Of a stretch of 64,000 nt of DNA, positions 9,721 through 18,694 are shown in pieces. Both the position numbers and the translations under genes were made by a program. The stretch's first letter is position 1. Each line of letters begins with the position of its first letter. The DNA comes from Clostridioides difficile (lineage in GTDB: Bacteria; Bacillota; Clostridia; Peptostreptococcales; Peptostreptococcaceae): NCBI GenBank assembly GCA_024919175.1, contig CP103804.1, positions 744,001 through 808,000 on the forward strand, in the 5' to 3' direction. Under the pieces are notes generated by a model that searched no databases, was not told the DNA's origin, and saw only the letters and a program-made list of their open reading frames with translations.

Positions 9721-10285
9721 TGAATTTATAACAGGTAAGGTTCCAATTACTAAAGAAGAAGTTAGAGCAATATCAATAAGCAAGTTAAATTTAGTAAATG
9801 CTAAGAATCTTATAGATATAGGTGCTGGTACAGGAAGTGTAAGCATTGAAGCTGCATATAACTATCCTAATTTAAAGGTTATATCTATAGAGAAAAATGA
9901 TGCTGCTGTAGCGCTTATAGAAAAAAACATCAAAAAGTTTAATTTAAAAAACGTAGAGGTAATAAAGGGCTATGCTCCAATAAATATAAATTTAAATAAT
10001 AAAGTTGACTCTATTTTTCTTGGAGGTACTGGAAATAACTTAGAAGAAATAATAACATGGTCTAAAAAAACTTTAATTACAGGAGGAAGACTTGTAGCTA
10101 ATTTTATAATTATAGAAACATTTAACCAAACTCTAAAGTTACTTAGAAAATATGGGTTTAAAGAAATAGATGTATGTGTCTTAAATGTTTCTAAACTAGA
10201 GAAACTGGGAAAAGGTGAATATTTTAAACCACTAAATCCTATATATATAATATCTTGTGAAAAAGGGGAAAAGGATGATGAATAA
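9710..10285 (+). CDS. cbiT: Cobalt-precorrin-6B C15-methyltransferase (decarboxylating)
   Basis: 191 residues. A Rossmann-type class I methyltransferase that methylates C15 and decarboxylates the C12 acetate. The N-terminal GKVPITKEEVRAISISKL stretch is typical of CbiT, followed by the SAM-binding IDIGAGTGSVSIEAA motif (about 37-51) and a second glycine-rich turn, IFLGGTGNNLEE (about 102-113). It overlaps cbiE upstream and cbiF downstream, so this stretch is one tightly packed operon. Confidence 0.94.
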   Translation: MKNSEFITGKVPITKEEVRAISISKLNLVNAKNLIDIGAGTGSVSIEAAYNYPNLKVISIEKNDAAVALIEKNIKKFNLKNVEVIKGYAPININLNNKVDSIFLGGTGNNLEEIITWSKKTLITGGRLVANFIIIETFNQTLKLLRKYGFKEIDVCVLNVSKLEKLGKGEYFKPLNPIYIISCEKGEKDDE

Positions 10286-11030
10286 AGTACATTTTGTGGG
10301 AGCAGGACCTGGAGACAAAGAGCTAATAACTTTGAAAGGGTATAAACTATTAAGTAATGCAGATGTAGTAATATATGCAGGGTCACTTGTTAATCCTGAG
10401 CTTTTAGAATATTGTAAAGAAGATTGTCAAATACATAATAGTGCACATATGGATTTACAAGAAATAATAGATGTTATGAGAGATGGTATAGAAAATAACA
10501 AGTCTGTTGTGAGATTACAAACAGGAGATTTTTCTATATATGGTTCAATTAGAGAACAAGTGGAAGATTTAAATAAATTGAATATAGACTATGATTGTAC
10601 ACCAGGAGTTAGTTCTTTTTTAGGAGCAGCTTCATCTTTAGGAGTGGAATATACAGTTCCTGAAATTTCTCAAAGTGTCATTATAACAAGAATGGAAGGA
10701 AGGACTCCCGTTCCTGAAAAGGAATCAATACAATCTTATGCTAAGCACCAGACATCTATGGTAATATTTTTATCTGTTCAAGAGATTGAGAAAGTAGTAT
10801 CCAAATTATTGGAAGGTGGTTATCCAGAAGATACTCCTATTGCAGTTATATATAAAGCTACATGGGCAGATGAAAAAATAGTTAAAGGAACTTTAAATGA
10901 TATAGCTGTAAAAGTTAAAGAAAATAACATAAATAAAACTGCTTTAATAATGGTGGGTAGATTTTTAGGAGAAGAATATAATAATTCAAAGTTATATGAT
11001 AAGGATTTTAAACATGAGTATAGAGGGTAA
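10275..11030 (+). CDS. cbiF: Cobalt-precorrin-4 (C11)-methyltransferase
   Basis: About 251 residues. Methylates C11 before ring contraction is completed by CbiG. VHFVGAGPGDKELITLKG at the N-terminus and RLQTGDFSIYGSI (about 82-94) are the CbiF/CobM signatures. The open frame begins at GTG 10257, but an AAGGGG site at 10263-10268 fits ATG 10275 or ATG 10278; I choose 10275 and cannot separate the two. The beginning lies within the end of cbiT. Confidence 0.94.
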   Translation: MMNKVHFVGAGPGDKELITLKGYKLLSNADVVIYAGSLVNPELLEYCKEDCQIHNSAHMDLQEIIDVMRDGIENNKSVVRLQTGDFSIYGSIREQVEDLNKLNIDYDCTPGVSSFLGAASSLGVEYTVPEISQSVIITRMEGRTPVPEKESIQSYAKHQTSMVIFLSVQEIEKVVSKLLEGGYPEDTPIAVIYKATWADEKIVKGTLNDIAVKVKENNINKTALIMVGRFLGEEYNNSKLYDKDFKHEYRG

Positions 11031-12153
11031 TATAGCTATAATCTGTATTACAGAAAACGGAAAAATTTTAGCTAAAAAGATAGAATCTTTAGTGAATAAT
11101 TGTGTTGTATATCAAATAAAAAATAAAAAAGCTACTTTGGCTATTAGTCAGGAAGATTCTGTACAAATAGTACAAAAAAAGCTAAGTGATTTTGTAGGAG
11201 AGGTATTCTCTAAATCTGAGTATATAGTATTTATAATGGCAACAGGGATAGTTGTACGAAGTATAGCACCATATATAAGAAGTAAGTTCAGTGACCCTGC
11301 AATTTTAGTGATAGATGAGAAAGGACAAAATGTAATAAGCTTATTGAGTGGACATGTTGGTGGAGCAAATAATTTAACACAGTATATAAGTAGTCTTATA
11401 AATGCGAATCCAGTAATAACAACAGCTACTGATGTAAATCAAAAAGCTTCTTTAGATATGATAGCGAAAAACTTAAATGCTTATATTGCTAACTTTAGAG
11501 AAAATGTAAAAGAAGTAAATTCTATGTTAGTAAATAATAAATGTGTTGGCTTGTATGTTGAGGAAGGCTATCAAGTTGATACTAGAGGATTTAAGCTTAT
11601 AGAAAGTAGTAAAGCATTAAAAGATTGTTGTTTAAATAAAGATATAGAAAAGATAGTTATAGTAAGCAACAAGATAAATTTTACTAAAAATACTGAAAGC
11701 TTAAAGATAGATAGTTTAGAGATAGACAATAACTTTAAACATAATTATGTCAAAGAAAAAATAATAAAAGTGATTCCAAAAGATATAGTTATAGGTATTG
11801 GGTGTAGAAGATATACAGATAGTAAGTTGATGTTTAATTCTTTACTAGAATTTTTTGAGAAACAAAATATAGATATTAAAGCTGTGAAAACCATTGGAAG
11901 TATAGAGCTAAAAAAAGATGAAAAGGCAATCATTGATTTAGCAGAAAAACTAAAAGTGCCATTTGAGACATTTTCAATAGATGAAATATCCAAAGTTGAT
12001 GATATGTTTGATAAATCCGATTTTGTAAAAAAAAATGTAGGTGTATATTCAGTAGCAGAACCTGTAGCATATCTTTTAAGTAAAGGGAACTTAATAGTTG
12101 AAAAACATAAATATAAAGGAATAACTTTTTCGGTAGGGAGAATAAAAATATGA
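11014..12153 (+). CDS. cbiG: Cobalt-precorrin-5A hydrolase
   Basis: About 379 residues. Opens the delta-lactone of cobalt-precorrin-5A with release of acetaldehyde. The N-terminal half holds FIMATGIVVRSIAPYIRSKFSDPA and LLSGHVGGANNLT stretches, and the C-terminal half begins with VIGIGCRRYTDSK; together these are the CbiG N, middle and C domains. ATG 11014 is chosen over ATG 10996 because AAGGAT precedes it by 7 bases; it still overlaps cbiF. The stop overlaps the cbiH start by four bases. Confidence 0.94.
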   Translation: MSIEGNIAIICITENGKILAKKIESLVNNCVVYQIKNKKATLAISQEDSVQIVQKKLSDFVGEVFSKSEYIVFIMATGIVVRSIAPYIRSKFSDPAILVIDEKGQNVISLLSGHVGGANNLTQYISSLINANPVITTATDVNQKASLDMIAKNLNAYIANFRENVKEVNSMLVNNKCVGLYVEEGYQVDTRGFKLIESSKALKDCCLNKDIEKIVIVSNKINFTKNTESLKIDSLEIDNNFKHNYVKEKIIKVIPKDIVIGIGCRRYTDSKLMFNSLLEFFEKQNIDIKAVKTIGSIELKKDEKAIIDLAEKLKVPFETFSIDEISKVDDMFDKSDFVKKNVGVYSVAEPVAYLLSKGNLIVEKHKYKGITFSVGRIKI

Positions 12154-12875
12154 TATATGTTGTAGGAATTGGACCAGGAAGTAAAGATACAATGACTTTA
12201 GAGGCAATAAAAGCGATAGAGGACTCTGAGGCTATTGTTGGATATAAGACTTATATAAATTTAATAGAAGAATTTATAAGTGATAAAGAAGTAATTCAAA
12301 ATGGTATGAGGCAAGAAGTTGATAGATGTAAACAAGCAGTAGAGGAAGCCAAGAAAGGGAAGAAAGTAGCAGTTATAAGTAGTGGAGACGCTGGTATATA
12401 TGGAATGGCAGGACTTATTTTAGAATTAATATCTAAGGAAAGTGAAGACATAAAAGTGAAAGTAATTCCAGGTGTTACTGCTAGTATCGGTGCAGCTGCC
12501 ATACTTGGAGCACCTATTATGCATGACTTCTGCCATATAAGTTTAAGTGACTTAATGACTCCATGGGAAGTAATTGAAAAAAGATTAAAGTTAGCTGCAG
12601 AAGCTGATTTTGTAATATGTCTTTATAATCCAAGAAGTAAGGGAAGAAGTGAACATCTAAGTAAAGCATTTAAAATAATGGGTGAATTTAAATCTGGAAA
12701 TACACCTGTTGGAGTGGTCAAAGATGTAGGTAGAGAAAAGGAAACTAAGTTTATATGTACTTTTGAGAATATGGATTTTGAAAAAGTTGACATGACTACT
12801 ATGGTCATAATCGGAAATAAATCTACTTATATTGATGGTGAACTGATGATAACTCCAAGAGGTTATACAGTATGA
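12150..12875 (+). CDS. cbiH: Cobalt-factor III C17-methyltransferase
   Basis: 241 residues, tetrapyrrole methylase family. Methylates C17 and drives ring contraction. The N-terminus VVGIGPGSKDTMTLEA, the ISSGDAGIYGMAGL loop (about 76-89) and the CLYNPRSKGR motif (about 156-165) are characteristic of CbiH/CobJ. The ATGA overlaps at both ends (with cbiG and cbiJ) place it in the middle of a translationally coupled trio. Confidence 0.95.
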   Translation: MIYVVGIGPGSKDTMTLEAIKAIEDSEAIVGYKTYINLIEEFISDKEVIQNGMRQEVDRCKQAVEEAKKGKKVAVISSGDAGIYGMAGLILELISKESEDIKVKVIPGVTASIGAAAILGAPIMHDFCHISLSDLMTPWEVIEKRLKLAAEADFVICLYNPRSKGRSEHLSKAFKIMGEFKSGNTPVGVVKDVGREKETKFICTFENMDFEKVDMTTMVIIGNKSTYIDGELMITPRGYTV

Positions 12876-13624
12876 TTTTGATTTTGGGAGGAACCTCAGA
12901 TAGTTTAGCTATATGTGATAGGTTAAATGAATTAGAAAATCAGTCCTATGTAATTTCAGTAACTACAGAATATGGAAAAGAACTTGCACAAAAACATGCA
13001 AATAACATAATTTTAGGTAAGCTTGGAAAAGAAGAAATGCTAAGATTTATAAAGGATAATCACATAGTCAGAATAATAGATGCGACTCATCCCTATGCAG
13101 TTGAAGTATCTAAAAATGCTATTACTTGTGCAAAATTATCAAATATAGAGTATATAAGATTTGAAAGAAAATCATTGATAGAAGAAATAAATTATGACAA
13201 TAAGTTTATAGTAAATACAATTGAAGAAGCTTGTAAAATTGCAAGTAAAATAGGAAAAAATATATTTATAGGGACAGGAAGTAAAAACTTAAACAGATTT
13301 GTAGAAGAAATACATGATAAAAATTTAGTGGTTAGAGTTCTTCCAACAAGTGAAGTTATCTTAAGCTGTGAAAAATTAGGTCTAAATGCAGACAATATAA
13401 TAGCAATGAAGGGTCCGTTTAGCCAGTGTATAAACGAAGAAACATATAAACATTATGATATAGATTTAGTTATAACAAAAGAAAGTGGGGTAGCAGGAGG
13501 TTTTTTAGAAAAAGTAAATGCATGTAAAAACCTCAATATACCAGTAGTAATTATTAAACGAGAATCGATTAACTACGAAAATGTGATTAACGACATAAAT
13601 AAAATTAAAGACATAATTGTGTGA
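12872..13624 (+). CDS. cbiJ: Cobalt-precorrin-6A reductase
   Basis: 250 residues. Reduces the macrocycle of cobalt-precorrin-6A with a pyridine nucleotide. The N-terminal ILILGGTSDSLAICDRL is the nucleotide-binding start typical of CbiJ/CobK; IDATHPYAVEVS (about 69-80) and IGTGSKNL are further family motifs. It overlaps cbiH by four bases and is followed after 18 bases by the CbiK-CbiL fusion. Confidence 0.94.
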   Translation: MILILGGTSDSLAICDRLNELENQSYVISVTTEYGKELAQKHANNIILGKLGKEEMLRFIKDNHIVRIIDATHPYAVEVSKNAITCAKLSNIEYIRFERKSLIEEINYDNKFIVNTIEEACKIASKIGKNIFIGTGSKNLNRFVEEIHDKNLVVRVLPTSEVILSCEKLGLNADNIIAMKGPFSQCINEETYKHYDIDLVITKESGVAGGFLEKVNACKNLNIPVVIIKRESINYENVINDINKIKDIIV

Positions 13625-13642
13625 TTTTTAGGAGGAGAAAAT

Positions 13643-15121
13643 ATGAAAAAAGCCTTATTAGTAGTAAGTTTTGGGACAAGTTATCATGAAACAAGAGAAA
13701 AGACAATAGATGCATGTGAAAAAAAAATAAAAAATTCATTGAAAAATTATGATTTTTTTAGAGCTTATACATCAAATATGATAATAAACAAAATAAAGAA
13801 AAGAGATGGCATAGAAATAGACAACCCTATACAAGCTTTAGATAAAATATATGAGCAAGGATATGAAGAAGTAATAATTCAAACACTTCATATTATATGT
13901 GGAGAAGAATTTAATAAGCTAAAAGAACAAGTAGAAAGCTATTCTTCTAAATTTAAAAAACTTGTATTAGGTAGACCCTTACTTACTCACATAGAGGATT
14001 ATCAAGAATCAGTAGAGGCAATTAAACATCAAATTCCTCATATGGAAAGTGATGAAGCAGTAGTATTTATGGGGCATGGAACAGTTCATGAGTCTCATTC
14101 AGCATACCCAGCCTTAGAATATATGCTTAGAGATAATGGAGTAAATGCTTATGTTGGTACAGTTGAAGGTTATCCAGAAATAGAACATGTAATGAGAAGA
14201 TTAAAAGAAGGAAATATAAAAACTATAAATTTAATGCCATTTATGCTAGTTGCAGGTGACCACGCTATAAATGATATGGCAGGAGATGAAGAGGATTCTT
14301 GGAAGACAATACTTGAAGATAATGGATTTGATGTGAAAATTCATTTAAAAGGGCTAGGAGAAAATCCTTATATACAAGATAAATTTGTTCGTCATGCTCT
14401 TAAATGTGCAGAAACTGCTAAGTTTTATGGTATAGGAACAGGACCAGGAGATAGTTCTTTACTTACAATAAAAGCAGTTAATACTCTAAAAAAACTAGAT
14501 ATTTTATACACTCCAGAGTCAAAAAGGGGTGGAGAAAGTTTGGCATTATCAATAGTTAGCGAATATTTGCCGGAATCATTAGAGATAAAATCTAGACATT
14601 TCCCAATGAGTTTTGATGGAAACGAAAAAACATTAGCTTGGGATAATGTAGCAGAGGAAATTATTTTAGATGTTAACAATGGAAAAAATGTAGGATTTGT
14701 AACACTGGGTGACCCTATGCTTTATAGTACATATGTGTATATAATGAACAGAATAGTAGATGAGATAGAAGTAGAGACTATACCAGGAATTTCTTCATTT
14801 TCTAATATAGCATCTAATCAAAATTTTCCATTAGTTATGGATAGAGAAGCATTAGTAGTGGTTCCTTGTACTATGGAAGATGATAAGATAGAGAATGCTC
14901 TACAAAATTATAATTCCATAGTGTTAATGAAAGTGTATAAGAATTTTAAAGAAATAATAAAAAAATTAGAAAAATATAATCTGATAGAACATGCTATTTT
15001 AGTTAGTAATTCGTCTCAAGATAGTGAAACTGTGTTTAAGGATTTAAGAGAAGCACATCTTGAAGATAAGATATCTTATTTTTCTACGATACTAGTAAAT
15101 AAAGAGAACAAAATAAAATAG
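13643..15121 (+). CDS. cbiKL: Sirohydrochlorin cobaltochelatase / cobalt-precorrin-2 C20-methyltransferase fusion
   Basis: 492 residues, two enzymes in one chain. Residues ~1-260 are a CbiK-type cobaltochelatase: start KKALLVVSFGTSYHETR, His in QTLHIICGEEF, and FMGHGTVHESHSAYPA (about 147-162) with the metal-handling His. Residues ~263-492 are a CbiL/CobI-type methyltransferase: GIGTGPGDSSLLTIKA (about 264-279), VTLGDPMLYSTY (about 352-363), then EVETIPGISSFSNIA. The product of the first half is the substrate of the second, so channelling is plausible. No internal stop or start suggests an artefact. In many organisms these are separate genes. Confidence 0.94.
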   Translation: MKKALLVVSFGTSYHETREKTIDACEKKIKNSLKNYDFFRAYTSNMIINKIKKRDGIEIDNPIQALDKIYEQGYEEVIIQTLHIICGEEFNKLKEQVESYSSKFKKLVLGRPLLTHIEDYQESVEAIKHQIPHMESDEAVVFMGHGTVHESHSAYPALEYMLRDNGVNAYVGTVEGYPEIEHVMRRLKEGNIKTINLMPFMLVAGDHAINDMAGDEEDSWKTILEDNGFDVKIHLKGLGENPYIQDKFVRHALKCAETAKFYGIGTGPGDSSLLTIKAVNTLKKLDILYTPESKRGGESLALSIVSEYLPESLEIKSRHFPMSFDGNEKTLAWDNVAEEIILDVNNGKNVGFVTLGDPMLYSTYVYIMNRIVDEIEVETIPGISSFSNIASNQNFPLVMDREALVVVPCTMEDDKIENALQNYNSIVLMKVYKNFKEIIKKLEKYNLIEHAILVSNSSQDSETVFKDLREAHLEDKISYFSTILVNKENKIK

Positions 15122-15150
15122 ACGAATGTAATATTTAAAGGAGATTTAAT

Positions 15151-16056
15151 ATGAATATCGTGGTTGGAACTAGGGGTAGCAATCTAGCACTTATACAAAC
15201 TGAATGGGTAATAAATGAGCTGAAAAAGAAATATCCTCATATTAATTTTGAAATCAAAATTATAAAAACAAAAGGAGATATAATTCAAAATGTTTCCTTA
15301 GATAAAATAGGTGATAAAGGATTATTTGTAAAAGAAATAGAGCAACAATTATTGGATGGACAGATAGATATAGCAGTACATAGTATGAAAGATATGCCAT
15401 CTTATTTAGCAGATGGACTAAAATTTGCTCATACACCTAAAAGAGAAGACCCAAGAGATGTGTTAATACTTAGAGATGAATATAAAAGCTTAGATGATTT
15501 ACCTCATGGAGCAGTAATAGGAACAGGGAGTAAAAGAAGAAAGTTTCAATTATTAAATCAAAGACCTGATTTAAACATAGTTCAAGTTAGGGGAAATGTG
15601 GAGACTAGAATACGAAAAATCAAAGATGAAAATCTACATGGTATTGTACTAGCTGCATCAGGAATAATAAGAGCTAATTTACAAGATAGAATAAGTTCTT
15701 ACTTGCCGGTTGATGTTGTTATTCCAGCACCTGCTCAAGGGGCTTTAGCTATAGAAATAAGAAGTAATGATAGTGATGTTGAGGAAATAGTGAATTCGCT
15801 AAAGGATAATGATACAGAAATCCAAATATTAGCTGAAAGAGGATTTTTAGATGGTGTGAATGGAAGTTGTCATATTCCAATGGCTGCCTATTGTGAAATA
15901 AATCAAGATAAAATACACCTTACTGGTTTATATGGAGATTCAGATGGAAATAAAATAGTAATTAAATCCATAGAAGGAGATATTTCTTCTCCTAGAGAGT
16001 TAGGTCTAAGGTTAGCTAAACTTGTATTGAAGGAGTATGAAAATTATGAAGGGTAA
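15151..16056 (+). CDS. hemC: Hydroxymethylbilane synthase (porphobilinogen deaminase)
   Basis: 301 residues. Polymerises four porphobilinogens to hydroxymethylbilane. The N-terminal VGTRGSNLALIQTEWV motif, DIAVHSMKDMPS (about 74-85), the catalytic-region GTGSKRRKFQLL and the dipyrromethane-cofactor Cys in NGSCHIPMAA (about 238-247) are all present. AAAGGAG precedes ATG 15151. It feeds uroporphyrinogen III synthesis by the next gene, whose start lies inside the end of hemC. Confidence 0.97.
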   Translation: MNIVVGTRGSNLALIQTEWVINELKKKYPHINFEIKIIKTKGDIIQNVSLDKIGDKGLFVKEIEQQLLDGQIDIAVHSMKDMPSYLADGLKFAHTPKREDPRDVLILRDEYKSLDDLPHGAVIGTGSKRRKFQLLNQRPDLNIVQVRGNVETRIRKIKDENLHGIVLAASGIIRANLQDRISSYLPVDVVIPAPAQGALAIEIRSNDSDVEEIVNSLKDNDTEIQILAERGFLDGVNGSCHIPMAAYCEINQDKIHLTGLYGDSDGNKIVIKSIEGDISSPRELGLRLAKLVLKEYENYEG

Positions 16057-17545
16057 GGTTTACTTAGTAGGTGCAGGACCAGGTGATTATAAACTCATGA
16101 CTATGAAAGGTTTAGAGTGTATAAGAAAGTCAGATGTAATAGTATATGATAGATTAGCAAATAGTAGTTACTTAAGAGAAGCTAAACCAGATTGTGAATT
16201 TATATATGTAGGAAAGGCATCAAGCAATCATATTTTACCACAAGAGGATATAAATAGAGTTATAGCAGAAAAAGCTAAAGAAGGAAAACTTGTGACCCGT
16301 CTGAAAGGTGGAGACCCTTACGTATTTGGTAGAGGAGGAGAAGAAGCAGAGACTCTAGTGGATGAAGGTATAGAGTTTGAAGTAGTGCCAGGGATAACTT
16401 CTGCAATAGGAGGCTTATGCTATGCAGGTATTCCTATAACACACAGAGACCATGCTTCATCATTTCATGTAATAACAGGTCATCTGAAAGGTGATGATAG
16501 TGGAGAATTAAATTGGAATGCTCTTGCAAACAATAAAGGTACTCTTGTGTTTTTGATGGGGATTTCTAACTTAAAGAAAATAAGCGAAAACTTGATGAAA
16601 GAGGGAAAAAGCAAAGATACACCAGTTGCCCTTATAAGTTGGGCAACTAGATATAATCAAAGCGTTGTTACATCTACACTTGAAAATGTCTATGAAGTTG
16701 CCATCAAAGAAAAAGTAAAACCACCAACTCTTATAGTAGTTGGAAATGTTGTAGGACTTAGAGAAAAACTGAATTTCTTTGAAGGTAAACCTTTGTTTGG
16801 AAAAAGCATAGCTGTAACTAGGTCTAGAAATCAAAACAGTGTATTAGTGGAAAAGATAATGGATTTAGGTGGGAATCCAATAGAGATACCTACTATTAAG
16901 ATAGAAAGAATACAAAATAATACTAAATTAGAAAATGAAATAAAAAATATAAGTGAATATAAATATCTAGTTTTAACCAGTAAAAATGCAGTAGAAATAT
17001 TTTTTGAGAAGATTTATGAAATGAATCTTGATTCAAGAATATTGTCTAATTTAAAGATATGTGCGATAGGTTCAGCTACATCAAGTGAATTGAAAAAAAG
17101 AGGAATTATAGCAGATATAGTACCAAAAAAATTTGTAGCAGAATCATTATATGAAGAGCTAGCGCCAATTTTAAATGACAATGATAAGATATTTATACCT
17201 AGAGCAGAAAATGCTAGAGACTATTTAGTTGATAAACTTAAAGATATTTGTGAAGTAACAGAAATACATACATATAGAACAGTGATAGATGAAGATAAAA
17301 GAAATGAGATATTAGATATTTTAAATTCTAATGAGATAGATTATATAACATTTACAAGTTCATCAACAGTAAGCAATCTTATTGAGATTATAGGAAAAGA
17401 AAATATTAAAATCTTAGATAAAATAAAAGTATTGTCTATAGGGCCTATAACTACAGAGACAATAACTAATTTAGGGATAAATTTATATAAAGAGGCTAGA
17501 ACATCTACAATAAATGGATTAGTAGATTTAATGATAGAAAATTAA
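16046..17545 (+). CDS. cobA-hemD: Uroporphyrinogen-III C-methyltransferase / uroporphyrinogen-III synthase fusion
   Basis: About 499 residues with two domains. Residues ~1-245 are SUMT (CobA): VYLVGAGPGDYKLMTMKG, LKGGDPYVFGRGGEE and VPGITSAIGGLCYAGIP. Residues ~255-499 are HemD: a GKSIAVTRSRNQ start, VLTSKNAVEIFF and ITFTSSSTVSNL. The chain makes uroporphyrinogen III and methylates it to precorrin-2. An in-frame ATG at 16037 is only one base from the AAGGAG site, so ATG 16046, 10 bases away, is preferred. This fusion is common in Firmicutes. Confidence 0.95.
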   Translation: MKGKVYLVGAGPGDYKLMTMKGLECIRKSDVIVYDRLANSSYLREAKPDCEFIYVGKASSNHILPQEDINRVIAEKAKEGKLVTRLKGGDPYVFGRGGEEAETLVDEGIEFEVVPGITSAIGGLCYAGIPITHRDHASSFHVITGHLKGDDSGELNWNALANNKGTLVFLMGISNLKKISENLMKEGKSKDTPVALISWATRYNQSVVTSTLENVYEVAIKEKVKPPTLIVVGNVVGLREKLNFFEGKPLFGKSIAVTRSRNQNSVLVEKIMDLGGNPIEIPTIKIERIQNNTKLENEIKNISEYKYLVLTSKNAVEIFFEKIYEMNLDSRILSNLKICAIGSATSSELKKRGIIADIVPKKFVAESLYEELAPILNDNDKIFIPRAENARDYLVDKLKDICEVTEIHTYRTVIDEDKRNEILDILNSNEIDYITFTSSSTVSNLIEIIGKENIKILDKIKVLSIGPITTETITNLGINLYKEARTSTINGLVDLMIEN

Positions 17546-17560
17546 TTTAGGAGGACTGAG

Positions 17561-18526
17561 ATGTTAAGAAGACCAAGAAGATTAAGAGCAAGTAAAGCGA
17601 TAAGAAATTTGGTAAGGGAAACTAAAGTAAATGTAGAAGATGTAATATATCCTCTATTTGTAGTAGAAGGGGAGAATGTAAAAGAAGAAATTAAATCTTT
17701 ACCAGATGTTTATCACTTATCAATAGACATGTTGGAAGAAGAAATAAAAGAAATAAGAGACTTGGGAATTGAACATATAATGCTATTTGGTGTACCAGAT
17801 GAAAAAGATGAATGTGCATCACAAGCGTTTAATGACTATGGAATAGTACAAAAAGCGATTAGAAAGATAAAGGAAATAGATTCAAATATAAATGTAATAA
17901 CAGATGTCTGTATGTGTCAGTACACAAGTCATGGACATTGTGGAATTTTAACAGATACTGGTTATGTTGATAATGATAAATCATTAGAATATTTAGCTAA
18001 GATATCTGTAAGTCATGCTAAAGCAGGAGCAGATATGGTTGCTCCATCTGATATGATGGATGGAAGAATACAAGCAATAAGAGAAGCTTTAGATGAAAAT
18101 GGTCTGGAAAATATCGGTATAATGGCCTATAGTGTTAAATACGCTTCAAATTTTTATGGACCTTTTAGAGAAGCAGCTCATTCAGCGCCATCATTTGGAG
18201 ATAGAAAGACATACCAAATGGACCCTGCAAATAGCAATGAAGCTATAATAGAAACAGAACTTGATATATTAGAAGGTGCAGATATACTTATGGTTAAACC
18301 TGCATTATCATATTTAGATGTCATAAGAAGAGTTAAAGATAATTTTGATTTGCCTTTAGCTGCTTATAATGTAAGTGGAGAATACTCTATGCTTAAGTTA
18401 GCTGTTAAAGAAGGTTTATTAAATGAAGATGTAATTCTTGAAGCAATTACATCTATAAAGAGAGCAGGAGCAGATATAATAATAACTTACTTCGCTAAAG
18501 ATATTGCTAAATTATTAAGAAAATAA
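17561..18526 (+). CDS. hemB: Delta-aminolevulinic acid dehydratase (porphobilinogen synthase)
   Basis: 321 residues. Condenses two 5-aminolevulinates to porphobilinogen. Zinc-binding cysteines sit in DVCMCQYTSHGHCGI (about 119-133), so this is the Cys-type metal site. The two active-site lysines are in YSVKYASNFYGPFREA (near 194) and MVKPALSYLDVI (near 247). The N-terminal RPRRLR patch is also family-typical. It starts 15 bases after cobA-hemD. No hemA or hemL is present in the window, so the aminolevulinate supply must be encoded elsewhere. Confidence 0.97.
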   Translation: MLRRPRRLRASKAIRNLVRETKVNVEDVIYPLFVVEGENVKEEIKSLPDVYHLSIDMLEEEIKEIRDLGIEHIMLFGVPDEKDECASQAFNDYGIVQKAIRKIKEIDSNINVITDVCMCQYTSHGHCGILTDTGYVDNDKSLEYLAKISVSHAKAGADMVAPSDMMDGRIQAIREALDENGLENIGIMAYSVKYASNFYGPFREAAHSAPSFGDRKTYQMDPANSNEAIIETELDILEGADILMVKPALSYLDVIRRVKDNFDLPLAAYNVSGEYSMLKLAVKEGLLNEDVILEAITSIKRAGADIIITYFAKDIAKLLRK

Positions 18527-18694
18527 GCTCTTAAAATATAAAGTATTATGAAAAGTATAGAAATTGTAATTTGTCATTTTAAAATATTTTTATCTACAGT
18601 TATAGTAATCTATAACCATAGTAAATGAAAATATAAGTGACTTTACAATTTCTATATTTGTTTATGTATTTGATAAAAATTTTGGAGGTAAAAA
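18527..18694. repeat. Nested inverted repeats between hemB and the precorrin-2 dehydrogenase gene
   Basis: A perfect 14-bp inverted repeat (TATAGAAATTGTAA at 18556-18569, complement at 18643-18656) encloses a smaller perfect hairpin, GTTATAG-TAAT-CTATAAC at 18599-18616. There is no T-run suited to a simple terminator after the outer stem. It may be a structured leader or attenuator for the downstream gene, or a small mobile-type repeat; I cannot decide from one copy. Confidence 0.6.
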
